Shown: piece after piece, positions 7,863 through 15,923 of the stretch
How positions within the stretch are numbered: the stretch's first letter is position 1
Layout: each line of letters begins with the position of its first letter
Assembly: GCA_002299245.1 (NCBI GenBank)
Contig: DBOI01000136.1
Coordinates: forward strand, 2,712-20,394
Reading direction: 5' to 3'
DNA from: Hydrogenovibrio sp. UBA650
Lineage (GTDB): Bacteria > Pseudomonadota > Gammaproteobacteria > Thiomicrospirales > Thiomicrospiraceae
Length of the DNA stretch: 17,683 bases
Translations under genes and position numbers: made by a program
Notes under the pieces: model-generated
What the model was told of the DNA's origin: nothing
Seen by the model: the letters and a program-made list of their open reading frames with translations, nothing else
Database searches by the model: none

Positions 7863-10682
7863 ATGTTTACGAATCTACGCCTACAAGCAAAAATCATCAT
7901 TACAGCCATCACTATTTCGCTCTTTTATATATTGGTTTTAGCTTTAATTGGCTACTTTTCATACCTAAACCAGTATGAAAAAGCTGCCGCATCAATTGCC
8001 GATGAAATGCGCCAGGATGTCAAGTATAAGCTTGAAAGTAAACTCGACATTGGACTCACCAATGCCTTGAGTGCAAGTGCAAATAAAGATCTAATTAAAG
8101 CGGTTGAATTTGGCGATAAGGCGTTTACTAATCAAATTCTTAACAGGGTTAGTGACACCCATAAAAAGTTGATCGGACAAACAACAAAAATACATATTCA
8201 CACCCCTGAAAATCACTCTTTCTTGCGAAGCTGGAAAAGTAAAAACGGTGATAGTCTGCAATCATTCCGTTTTGGGGTGCAAAAAGTAATTGATGAAAAA
8301 AAAGCGATCAAAGTAATGGAACTTGGTCGGGCAGGGTTGGCAATTCGAGGAATTGTCCCCTTGTTCTCTGGCTCGGATAGATACTTAGGCTCTCTGGAGT
8401 ACATCATCAGCACCACATCACTGGCCAAAGATTACAAAAAAGACGACAAACGTTATTTGTTACTGCTTAACTCTGAAGCATTGAAGATCAGTACCAAAGC
8501 CAAAGATAACACCAAAGTCGGCTCTTATGTGATTGCCAGCAAAAAAGGCTATGATCCTGAAGCAATTAAAATGGCTCAAACCATGGACTGGGATGCGCTT
8601 AACAAAAATGGTTGGATTACCCATAATGGTTATTTGATCACACAAATCAAAACTCAAGACCTACGCGGAAAAATGGTGGGAACCCAGATTATCGCAGAAC
8701 CTGAAATCCACCTGGCAGAAGTTGCCGATAGTATTCTTGCCAGTACTTTAGAAAATATCATCAGCAATCTAGTTGTGGTAATTCTAATGGTATTGATTTT
8801 AATCAGTGTTATTAGAAGCTCGGTCATCAAGCCAGTTAAATGCTTACAAAAGGCATTCGGAGAGGTGATAACCAAAGGAAATTTCTCGGCTCGTGTACCA
8901 ACTAATCAATCTGCGGATGAAGTTAATAGCATGTCTAAAGATTTCAATTCATTAATGCAGAATCTGGAACAGATTATTCAATCTATCACCTCTGCCATGG
9001 GAGAAATCAAAAATGGAAACCTCAGTACTCGTGTTGATGTAAGTGCTCATGGCGAATTGGAAAGCCTTAAAAATTCAGTGAATGATACAGCTGATATTTT
9101 GGAATCAACAATGTCAGAAATCACTCGAGTTCTGTCAGAAATGGAACAATCAAACTTCTCGGTTGATATCAATCATATTGATTCAAAAGGCTCATTCAAT
9201 GAAGCCTTAAACAGCATGCAGCAAACACTGAAATCCTTGAAGACTGCTGTAAAAGAAATAAATGATTCGGTAGAGCATATGTCTCACTCGAATTTTAGCC
9301 ACCCGGTTACCGCTAATCTATCTGGAGATCTCGGTGCCCTCAAAGAAAACCTAAACAATGCGCTATCCTCTTTACAGAACGGCTTCAACAGCTTTACATC
9401 TAGCCTTACTCAGCTCTCTTCAGGAGATCTGACAACAACGGTTGATGGCGATTACCGAGGCCAGTTAGCCAACCTTCAGGATATTATCAATAACTCACTT
9501 TCCAATATTGCCAGCATGTTCACAGAGATTAAAATCACTGCTGAAAATGCCCGTCAGAATGTCGATTTGGTAAATCGAGGTAATGCGGATTTAAATAGCA
9601 GAACTCAGAACCAGGCGGCATCTCTTGAAGAAACCGCTGCTTCATCAGAAGAGATTACTTCCACTGTTAAGAACTCTCTTCAAAACGCGTTTGAAGCAAA
9701 TGAACTCGCACAAAAAGCCAAAGCAGATGCCAATGAAGGCTCGCAAGTTATGTCTGAAGCACAAAACGCAATGGAGAGTATTCGCGAAGCCAGTGCCAAA
9801 ATCAGCGACATCACAGGGTTAATTGACAGTATTGCCTTCCAAACCAATCTATTGGCACTCAATGCCGCTGTCGAAGCTGCACGAGCAGGTGAGCACGGTA
9901 GAGGTTTTGCAGTAGTAGCTGGTGAAGTTCGAAATCTGGCGCAAAAAGCAGCAGATGCTGCTAAAGAGATTTCTGATCTTGTTTCGGATACCACCAACAG
10001 AATCAATCACGGATCTGAGCTTGCTGAAAGGTCTTCTGAGATGCTGAGCCAAATCAATGATCGCATTTCAACTGTATCCCAAAAGATGGATGAGATTACT
10101 CGTGCCGCTGAGGAACAATCGCAAGGAATGGGACAAATCAATGATGCAATATCCTCTATAGATGAAATTACTCAGCAAAACACTTCTTTAGTAGATAGAG
10201 TATCTACGAGTACAGAAGAAGCAAACAATCAGGTTACTCGACTAGTTGAATTAGCGGCTGCCTTCAAGGTAGACACTCAGAAACTCTCTCTGGGAACCAC
10301 TGTTCAAACTGGAGATTTCACTTTTGCTCGAGCCAGAAGAGCTCATAGAGATTGGCGCTCTCATATGAGCACCCTACTTCATACCGGTTCAACAGATGTG
10401 GATATGACAAAAGCAGTCGATAGTCACTCCTGTGAACTGGGCAAATGGCTCGATGACATAGGCCAAAAGTACTCAAATATGCCGGAATTTAGTTCTTTAA
10501 TGGAAGCTCACGACAAGCTGCATAATAAAATTAATGAAGGCCTGAAATCTTTAGAAGACAATGCTTCTGAGATTCCAAGCGATCAAGTTGCAGAAATTGA
10601 AGATCTCTCTGATCAAGTAATTCAAGCGATTAATAACCTTGAAAAGGCAGTCGCCAACAATACAGATCAAATTTCAAGTTAA
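7863..10682 (+). CDS. Methyl-accepting chemotaxis protein with dCache_3-like sensor, poly-HAMP and CZB zinc domain
   Basis: Transmembrane chemoreceptor, 939 aa. TM1 is at about 11-36. The periplasmic domain (about 37-298) has the dCache_3-like signature HIHTPENHSFLRSW then ELGRAGLAIRGIVPLF. TM2 is at about 300-318. From P324 I count one canonical HAMP and about four further HAMP-like units (roughly 372, 418, 468 and 512 onward), each with a G/N-N/D-hydrophobic core such as NGNLSTRV, QSNFSVDI, HSNFSHPV and SGDLTTTV. The signalling hairpin tip IAFQTNLLALNAAVEAAR begins at residue 657. A C-terminal CZB domain carries the expected H828, C857, H883 and H887 with spacing 29/26/4. It lacks a CheR-tethering NWETF tail. 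A terminator hairpin lies in the convergent rsmD end. No che genes are nearby. Confidence 0.96.
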   Translation: MFTNLRLQAKIIITAITISLFYILVLALIGYFSYLNQYEKAAASIADEMRQDVKYKLESKLDIGLTNALSASANKDLIKAVEFGDKAFTNQILNRVSDTHKKLIGQTTKIHIHTPENHSFLRSWKSKNGDSLQSFRFGVQKVIDEKKAIKVMELGRAGLAIRGIVPLFSGSDRYLGSLEYIISTTSLAKDYKKDDKRYLLLLNSEALKISTKAKDNTKVGSYVIASKKGYDPEAIKMAQTMDWDALNKNGWITHNGYLITQIKTQDLRGKMVGTQIIAEPEIHLAEVADSILASTLENIISNLVVVILMVLILISVIRSSVIKPVKCLQKAFGEVITKGNFSARVPTNQSADEVNSMSKDFNSLMQNLEQIIQSITSAMGEIKNGNLSTRVDVSAHGELESLKNSVNDTADILESTMSEITRVLSEMEQSNFSVDINHIDSKGSFNEALNSMQQTLKSLKTAVKEINDSVEHMSHSNFSHPVTANLSGDLGALKENLNNALSSLQNGFNSFTSSLTQLSSGDLTTTVDGDYRGQLANLQDIINNSLSNIASMFTEIKITAENARQNVDLVNRGNADLNSRTQNQAASLEETAASSEEITSTVKNSLQNAFEANELAQKAKADANEGSQVMSEAQNAMESIREASAKISDITGLIDSIAFQTNLLALNAAVEAARAGEHGRGFAVVAGEVRNLAQKAADAAKEISDLVSDTTNRINHGSELAERSSEMLSQINDRISTVSQKMDEITRAAEEQSQGMGQINDAISSIDEITQQNTSLVDRVSTSTEEANNQVTRLVELAAAFKVDTQKLSLGTTVQTGDFTFARARRAHRDWRSHMSTLLHTGSTDVDMTKAVDSHSCELGKWLDDIGQKYSNMPEFSSLMEAHDKLHNKINEGLKSLEDNASEIPSDQVAEIEDLSDQVIQAINNLEKAVANNTDQISS

Positions 10683-10689
10683 TTTGAAA

Positions 10690-11286
10690 TTAGCAGGCCT
10701 CTTTCACAAAGAGGCCAAACTTCACTTGTGAAGTTTTCTTCTGTTTTTTACACTGCCAACCACTTGGCAATTGAGGCCAATCAAGCTGGTTTTCCTGCTC
10801 AATATATATAATCGTTTGTTCGTCTAAATAACCATTTGCAAACAGTAGATTAAGTGCCTTTTGCATCAAGCCTTTATGAAATGGAGGATCCAAAAACACC
10901 AAATCAAAATACTGGGTAGAAGGCTGTGACAGCCACTGCAAACAATCAGCTTGAATGACCTCTGCATTAACTGCTTTCAAAATATTTAGATTTTGTTTTA
11001 GTTGCTTAGCATTATTTGGATTCAATTCCAATAGCATTGCAGATTTTGCTCCACGTGAAATCGCTTCAAATGCCAAGGCACCAGAACCGGCAAACAGGTC
11101 AAGGCAAGTCGCGCCCGGTACTTCGAATTGAAGCCAATTAAATAGTGTTTCTCTGACTCGGTCAGATGTTGGTCTTAAACCTTCGGCATCTAAAACTGGT
11201 AGTTTTCTGCCACGCCAATCACCGCCTATAATCCTGATTTCACCAGTTTTAGTACTATTTCTTTTTTTAGCAGGCCTAGGTGCCAT
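10690..11286 (-). CDS. rsmD: 16S rRNA (guanine(966)-N(2))-methyltransferase RsmD
   Basis: SAM-dependent enzyme that methylates G966 of 16S rRNA in the assembled 30S head. Visible family features are IRIIGGDWRGRKLPV, RPTSDRVRETLFNWL, the SAM-binding loop DLFAGSGALAFEAISRGA, and the catalytic VFLDPPFHKG. The ATG at 11286 gives 198 aa (E. coli 198). The longer frame begins with TTG at 11301 and adds only five residues. The N-terminus is basic (PRPAKKRNSTK), as usual for RNA binding. In Pseudomonas, rsmD sits between coaD and the M16 pair/ftsY; here the order is kept but a chemoreceptor and a small membrane protein are inserted. The last codons encode two hairpins that probably end the convergent chemoreceptor transcript. 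Confidence 0.96.
   Translation of the reverse strand: MAPRPAKKRNSTKTGEIRIIGGDWRGRKLPVLDAEGLRPTSDRVRETLFNWLQFEVPGATCLDLFAGSGALAFEAISRGAKSAMLLELNPNNAKQLKQNLNILKAVNAEVIQADCLQWLSQPSTQYFDLVFLDPPFHKGLMQKALNLLFANGYLDEQTIIYIEQENQLDWPQLPSGWQCKKQKKTSQVKFGLFVKEAC
10696..10749 (+). terminator. Tandem hairpins with T-rich tail: likely terminator of the chemoreceptor gene, inside rsmD
   Basis: The first hairpin is perfect: GGCCTCTTT-CAC-AAAGAGGCC (10696-10716). The second follows immediately: AAACTTCAC-TT-GTGAAGTTT (10717-10736), then TCTTCTG and six T. The T-rich tail points to termination of rightward transcription. Both hairpins fall within the last codons of rsmD. Confidence 0.65.
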
Positions 11287-11401
11287 TTGCTCAAATTCCA
11301 AATATTAATCAAAGATCTAATTATAAAGCCAATCGCAGTAAACCGCCTTTTTTGATAGAGTGGCTAATGCGAATTGAGATCAAAAAACCTGGGGGTTAGA
11401 A

Positions 11402-11731
11402 ATGCAAAAACAAAATGCTGACCTAGAGTTCATACAAAAACGAAAAAAGTTAATTGCTTTGTGGCCCTATGCAGCAGGTTTTCTAATCCTGCTTTTGGCA
11501 GGCCTGGTTGCTTTTTTGTGGATGCAAACCCCATGGCTCATCAATCCATATGCCGCAATGGTTCGGATTCAAGACAACAGTTTTGATTACGGCAGCTTGC
11601 AGATGATGGCAATGATAGTGCCAATTCTTTTCTCAGCCTTAATATTGATTTTGCTGGTTTTCACACTGTTAATGTTTGCCGTTATCCAGCGTGAGAAAAA
11701 ATACATCGCCCTTATAGAAAAGGGCGAATAA
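11402..11731 (+). CDS. Two-helix inner-membrane protein of unknown function
   Basis: A 109-residue protein with a charged N-terminus (EFIQKRKK). TM1 is at about 19-41 (LWPYAAGFLILLLAGLVAFL). A short loop contains TPWLINPYAAMVRI, and TM2 is at about 68-94 (ending LLMFAVIQREKKY). A basic/acidic tail ends in KGE. The positive residues on both ends suggest both termini are cytoplasmic, with the loop in the periplasm. A strong GGGGGT ribosome site 7-8 bases upstream of the ATG supports translation. It is divergent from rsmD and convergent with the M16 pair, so it is probably monocistronic. I cannot name a family. The reading frame is real, judging by the hydrophobicity pattern and ribosome site. 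Confidence 0.75.
   Translation: MQKQNADLEFIQKRKKLIALWPYAAGFLILLLAGLVAFLWMQTPWLINPYAAMVRIQDNSFDYGSLQMMAMIVPILFSALILILLVFTLLMFAVIQREKKYIALIEKGE
11696..11727 (-). terminator. Intrinsic terminator of the M16 peptidase operon, inside the convergent small membrane-protein gene
   Basis: On the - strand an 8-bp perfect stem (TCGCCCTT / AAGGGCGA, 11706-11727) with a six-base loop is followed by TGTA and six T (11696-11701). It lies about 27 bases past the stop of the last M16 gene and within the final codons of the gene on the other strand. Confidence 0.6.
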
Positions 11732-11753
11732 CAAATACCATTTTTAAAAATCG

Positions 11754-13058
11754 TTAGGCAGGTTTGCCGACCATAACTCTCAACATTTTTTCGGGATCAA
11801 GATGCTTTTGCCAGGCCTTTAAAACATCCTCTTTAGTTGTTCTCTCAACCTGCTCTGGAAACCACTCAAGATAGTCCAGCGGCATACCGTAAAAACCGAT
11901 CATCGATAGATAACCAATAATTTTAGAGTTACTGTCAATCCGCATCGGCCAACCACCTAACAAATTCTGTTTAATCGCCTCAAAGTCCTGTTGAGAAAAA
12001 TCTTTTAGGAAGGCACTAAGAGTATCTTTAACCACCTTGTCAGCCTCCAAAGCACTCGCATTTTTAGTCGACAGACCGATGGTAAAAATGCCGGTTTGTT
12101 TCATGGGCGCAAAGTAGCTGTAAACACTGTAGACCAAGCCGCGTTTTTCTCTCACCTCTTCCATTAAACGTGAACCAAATCCACTGCCACCAAACAAGTG
12201 GTTACCAACATAAAGAGCAACATAATCCGGGTGTCCTCGCTCTATACCCAACTGAGAAAGACTATATTGCGTTTGAGTAGAATCAAACTCCACTGTTATC
12301 TCTCTGGCCTGTTGAAGCTTTGGTTTGGCAATCGGCTCAGGCTTGGTTCCGACTGGTAAGTTTTGAGTTAAGGATTCAGCAATCTTTTTAGCTCTGGCTT
12401 GATCAATACTACCTACCATTGCAATAGTGGCATTGCTGGCGACATAGTACTTTTGGTAAAAGGCTTTTATTTTTTCAAGATCAATCTGCTCAACCGTTTC
12501 CAGGGTTCCCGAAGAGTTGTGCGCGTAGGGATGGTCACCATATAGGTTGGTCCATTTCTGATCACTACCAATGCTTCGAGGGCTAAGTTCTCGCTGCTTT
12601 AAACCAATCTTCAAACGTTTCATTTCACGCTCAAAAACTGCTTTATCAAAAGTTGTATCACTGATTAGCTCAGCAAACAGTGGCAGAGTTTTATTCATAA
12701 TTTTTTCGCGCGTCAGAGTTCGCAGTGAAATAGAAGCGTTATCGCGTCCGGCACTTCTGCCAATATTAGCACCCACTGCATCAAACGCTTCGTTGATCTG
12801 ATCTTCGCTATATTTACTGGTTGTCATACCCAACATAAGAGAGGTCATTGAAGCCAAGCCCCAGATATCACCATCACGGGCTGATCCAGCATCAAAAGTG
12901 ACCTCTATATCCAGCATTGGAAGCTGTTTACTCTCAACAAACAGAACCTTGGCACCCTTACTGGTTTGCCAGGTTTGAATATCGATTCCCGCCAAAGCAG
13001 GTAACGTCATCAACAGAGAGGCAATAACAACACAAGTTTGCAGAATATACTTTTTCAT
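11754..13058 (-). CDS. Secreted M16-family peptidase subunit without zinc site (R/Y type)
   Basis: A 434-residue protein with a signal peptide (MKKYILQTCVVIASLLMTLPALA, split by the usual hydrophobic core), so periplasmic. The fold is M16 (insulinase/processing-peptidase), but where the active partner has HxxEH this one reads GLASMTSLM, putting S70, S73 and L74 at the zinc-ligand positions. It keeps the late REKRGLVYS motif with R306 and Y310, the substrate-binding R/Y pair of M16B enzymes, preceded by FGGSGFGSRLM. This matches known bacterial heterodimers in which one subunit supplies zinc and the other the R/Y pair. Its ATG overlaps the stop of the upstream M16 gene (TAATG), with GGAGGAG just before, so translation is coupled and production should be one-to-one. 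Confidence 0.93.
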   Translation of the reverse strand: MKKYILQTCVVIASLLMTLPALAGIDIQTWQTSKGAKVLFVESKQLPMLDIEVTFDAGSARDGDIWGLASMTSLMLGMTTSKYSEDQINEAFDAVGANIGRSAGRDNASISLRTLTREKIMNKTLPLFAELISDTTFDKAVFEREMKRLKIGLKQRELSPRSIGSDQKWTNLYGDHPYAHNSSGTLETVEQIDLEKIKAFYQKYYVASNATIAMVGSIDQARAKKIAESLTQNLPVGTKPEPIAKPKLQQAREITVEFDSTQTQYSLSQLGIERGHPDYVALYVGNHLFGGSGFGSRLMEEVREKRGLVYSVYSYFAPMKQTGIFTIGLSTKNASALEADKVVKDTLSAFLKDFSQQDFEAIKQNLLGGWPMRIDSNSKIIGYLSMIGFYGMPLDYLEWFPEQVERTTKEDVLKAWQKHLDPEKMLRVMVGKPA

Positions 13059-14428
13059 TATTTCACTCCTCCGCTATGAGTTGATGAAGACCCTTTTTTA
13101 GTTTCTGTTTCAGTATTTGGCAGTAAGGTACCAACGGTCATCCTATCTTTTCGGAAATACTTTTTTGCAACCTGCTGAATCTCTTCTGGAGTGACTTTAC
13201 GAATCTCATCAACCCAGTTTTCCAATGTATCAGCTGACAAGCCGACACTAATTAAACGACCCAAAACAATAGCCTGCGCCTGAGTTGAATCCTGGTGATA
13301 GATATATTGTGCTTCAGACTGGGCTAATACTCGTTCCAGCTCTTCTTTAGAAACCAGTTCATTTTTTAATTTGTCTATTTCTTGCCAAATCGCGTTTTCC
13401 GCATCAGCTGGCTCAAAGCCTTTTGAAGGTGAAGCGCTAAAATAAAATAAAGTTTTTAACCTATCTGCTCCATCATAGCCAGCACCAACACTGGCTAAAA
13501 CCTGCGATTTTCTAACCAGATTTTTAGTCAACCGCGATGAGCTGTCTCCATCCAACACTGAACTCAACACTTCAAGTGCGTAAACTTCACGCACCGTCGC
13601 TTCGTCCTCCGCTGTGACCAGAGTTGGGGCATGAAAGCCCATCATAATAATTGGATTATTGGTTTTGTCTTTTAGAGTAATACGGCGTTCACCCTCTTGC
13701 TCGACTTCAATCTGCGGGCGTGGCGCCTCGATTTTCTTTGGTTTATATTTACCATAGTATTTTTTAGCCAACTCATGCACTTCATCCGGATTAACATCCC
13801 CTACCACAATCAATGTTGCGTTATTAGGTGCGTACCATCTGTCGTACCACTCGCGCGCATCCTCTGTCTTGTAATTTAGAATATCTGACATCCAACCAAT
13901 AACAGGATGACGTGCAGGGCTATTCATAAATGCAGTGGCGTTGAATTGCTCCCAGAGTTTTCCTGTTGGCTTATCTTCTGTACGCTGACGCCGCTCTTCA
14001 GTGACCACATCACGCTCTTTATAGAACTCTTCATCAGTTAGCACAATATGGCGCATACGTTCCGCTTCCATATCCATCACACGCTCTAGATGCTGCTTGC
14101 CAACAACTTGGTAATAGGCGGTGTAGTCACTCGATGTAAAGGCGTTATCTTCTCCGCCCAATCGCGAAACAATTTTTGAGAACTCTCCAGGCTTTAAGTT
14201 TTTAGAACCCTTAAACATCATGTGTTCAAGCATATGAGAGATACCGGTTTCACCATTATTTTCATGATTAGAACCGACTCGATACCAGACTTGATGTACA
14301 ACAACCGGTGCGCGATGATCCTCTTTAACCACCACTTTCATCTGATTATCAAGCGTGTATTCGGTGACTTTTGCCATTAGCTGTGTACTGAAAGCAGATA
14401 ACAAAAGAAGCATACCTATTGATCGCAT
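13058..14428 (-). CDS. Secreted zinc metallopeptidase, M16 family, catalytic subunit
   Basis: A 456-residue protein with signal peptide MRSIGMLLLLSAFSTQLMA. The inverted zinc motif H65-M-L-E-H69 lies in GISHMLEHMMFKGS. A downstream glutamate, E144 or E145 in VVTEERRQR, sits at the distance expected for the third ligand (about 75 residues). Other M16 markers are GGEDNAFTSSDYTAYY and the glycine-rich second domain. It likely cleaves peptides or unfolded polypeptides in the periplasm as a heterodimer with the coupled downstream subunit. The C-terminal tail is low-complexity (TETETKKGSSSTHSGG). AGGGGG precedes the ATG. Natural substrates are unknown. In Pseudomonas the same pair is divergent from ftsY, as here. 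Confidence 0.95.
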   Translation of the reverse strand: MRSIGMLLLLSAFSTQLMAKVTEYTLDNQMKVVVKEDHRAPVVVHQVWYRVGSNHENNGETGISHMLEHMMFKGSKNLKPGEFSKIVSRLGGEDNAFTSSDYTAYYQVVGKQHLERVMDMEAERMRHIVLTDEEFYKERDVVTEERRQRTEDKPTGKLWEQFNATAFMNSPARHPVIGWMSDILNYKTEDAREWYDRWYAPNNATLIVVGDVNPDEVHELAKKYYGKYKPKKIEAPRPQIEVEQEGERRITLKDKTNNPIIMMGFHAPTLVTAEDEATVREVYALEVLSSVLDGDSSSRLTKNLVRKSQVLASVGAGYDGADRLKTLFYFSASPSKGFEPADAENAIWQEIDKLKNELVSKEELERVLAQSEAQYIYHQDSTQAQAIVLGRLISVGLSADTLENWVDEIRKVTPEEIQQVAKKYFRKDRMTVGTLLPNTETETKKGSSSTHSGGVK

Positions 14429-14454
14429 ATAGCCCCCTGAAGGAATTTTTATTT

Positions 14455-14497
14455 TTTATAGTCTTTAGAATTATAGTGCCAATTGCTCTAAGCTCAA
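14455..14497 (-). promoter_or_regulatory. Two overlapping sigma-70 promoter candidates for the M16 operon
   Basis: The upstream candidate is TTGAGC (14492-14497), 16 bases, TATAAT (14470-14475, perfect -10). The downstream candidate is TTGGCA (14477-14482, 5 of 6), 16 bases, TATAAA (14455-14460, 5 of 6). Both point toward the catalytic M16 gene and leave a short leader containing AGGGGG. Confidence 0.5.
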
Positions 14498-14499
14498 GC

Positions 14500-14511
14500 T
14501 GGGTTAACCCA
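14500..14511. other. Perfect 12-bp palindrome in the M16/ftsY divergent promoter region
   Basis: TGGGTTAACCCA is a complete inverted repeat. It lies just upstream of the leftward promoter candidates and about 20 bases upstream of the ftsY -10 box. It could be an operator for either direction; no regulator is identified. A second imperfect repeat, AGCTCAAGCT, adjoins it on the left (14491-14500). Confidence 0.35.
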
Positions 14512-14530
14512 TTATCTTACAGATTTCATT

Positions 14531-14536
14531 TATAAT
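14531..14536 (+). promoter_or_regulatory. Candidate -10 box of ftsY
   Basis: A perfect TATAAT lies 38 bases before the ftsY ATG. I find no convincing -35 hexamer at 15-18 bases upstream (CCCATT and similar), so the call rests on the -10 alone and its position. Confidence 0.4.
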
Positions 14537-14574
14537 ACCTGCCTATAAAATTAATCAAGATTCAGGATTCCTAC

Positions 14575-15909
14575 ATGTTGAAGTTTTTTCGCCGCAACAA
14601 AGATAAACATAAAGAAAACGATCAGGAAATAGAGTCAGAACTCGACTCCCAACAACCTTCCGAACAGCAAATGGAAGTTGTCGAAGAAACTGTCACGGCA
14701 ATAGAAAAGCAAACAACTGATGACGTTACTGAAAAACCTGCCTTAGCAACCGAGCCGGAACAGCAAGATAACCTTGTACAGGCTGTGCCAGCAGAACCTG
14801 AACAAATACAACTTCAGCAAACTAAAGCTGAACAAGCAGAACTTGAACAAACCCAACCTGAAACAATTGAAATCCCTGCGAATGAAGCCGGAGAAGCAGC
14901 TCTAGTAGAAACAGAACAGCCTACACAACCGGAACAACTGAAAGAGAGCCAATCTGAAATCAATAAAGCTGGTTTCTTTACACGTTTAAAACAAGGCCTG
15001 AGCAAAACACGTCGCAGCTTTACCGAGAGCATAGCCAATCTGGTTTTAGGTCGCAAAGAGATCGATCAGGATCTGCTTGATGATCTAGAGATGATTCTAC
15101 TTACCGCTGATGTAGGGATTGAAGCAACGGACAGAATTATTGCCGACCTGACGCAAAAGGTCTCCCGCAAAGAACTAAAAGAACCTGAAGCTCTGTTAGA
15201 GGCCTTGAAAACTCAATTACAAAATATCATCAATCCAATGTCGTTGCCTTTAGATATAGACAGCCACCTTTCCAATAATGAAGGTCCTTTTGTGATTTTA
15301 ATAGTGGGTATCAATGGCGTTGGTAAAACCACAACCATCGGTAAACTGGCTAAAAAGTATCAGCTTGAAGGTAAATCTGTAATGTTGGCTGCGGGTGACA
15401 CTTTCCGTGCTGCCGCGGTTGAGCAGTTGCAAACCTGGGGTGAACGTAATCAAGTTCCTGTTATGGCGCAGAAAACAGGCGCTGATTCTGCTGCGGTTAT
15501 ATTTGATGCCATTCAATCTGCCAAAGCCAAAAAAATCGATGTTTTGATTGCCGACACCGCAGGCCGCTTGCACACTCAATCAAACCTAATGGATGAACTT
15601 AAAAAGGTTAAACGAGTTATGGCTAAGGTTGATGAAACAGCACCTCATGAGGTCATGTTGGTGATTGACGCAGGTACAGGGCAAAATGCTCTAAATCAGG
15701 CTGAACAATTTTCAGAAGCGGTTGATGTCAGTGGAATTACTCTGACCAAACTGGACGGTACTGCCAAAGGTGGTATTGTTTATGCTCTAGCAGAACAACA
15801 ACAGATCCCTATTCGGTTTATCGGAGTGGGAGAATCGATTGATGACCTGAGGGTATTTGATAGTAAAGACTTCACCGAAGCACTATTTGATCAATCTCAA
15901 AATAGTTAG
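14575..15909 (+). CDS. ftsY: Signal recognition particle receptor FtsY
   Basis: GTPase that receives SRP-ribosome-nascent chain complexes at the inner membrane and passes them to SecYEG. The 444 residues comprise a long acidic, Glu/Gln-rich A domain (about 1-130), the amphipathic membrane-targeting helix GFFTRLKQGLSKTR (from 133), an N domain of four helices with LLTADVGIEAT, and the G domain. The G domain carries GINGVGKTT (245-253), AAGDTFRAAAVEQL, DTAGR (327-331), TKLD (391-394) and the closing GVGESIDDL. AGGA 7 bases before the ATG supports the start. It is the first gene of a rightward cluster: the next ATG is 14 bases past its stop. The common downstream partners ftsE, ftsX and rpoH are absent. 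Confidence 0.98.
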   Translation: MLKFFRRNKDKHKENDQEIESELDSQQPSEQQMEVVEETVTAIEKQTTDDVTEKPALATEPEQQDNLVQAVPAEPEQIQLQQTKAEQAELEQTQPETIEIPANEAGEAALVETEQPTQPEQLKESQSEINKAGFFTRLKQGLSKTRRSFTESIANLVLGRKEIDQDLLDDLEMILLTADVGIEATDRIIADLTQKVSRKELKEPEALLEALKTQLQNIINPMSLPLDIDSHLSNNEGPFVILIVGINGVGKTTTIGKLAKKYQLEGKSVMLAAGDTFRAAAVEQLQTWGERNQVPVMAQKTGADSAAVIFDAIQSAKAKKIDVLIADTAGRLHTQSNLMDELKKVKRVMAKVDETAPHEVMLVIDAGTGQNALNQAEQFSEAVDVSGITLTKLDGTAKGGIVYALAEQQQIPIRFIGVGESIDDLRVFDSKDFTEALFDQSQNS

Positions 15910-15923
15910 AAACATGATGATGT

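Noticed and set aside
11740..11751. Palindrome ATTTTTAAAAAT between two convergent genes
   Set aside because: Low-complexity A/T run expected by chance; no G/C stem, and a better terminator lies nearby.
14640..14960. Glu/Gln-rich repeats in the N-terminus of FtsY as a possible separate or transferred element
   Set aside because: Acidic, poorly conserved A domains of variable length are normal for FtsY in gammaproteobacteria.
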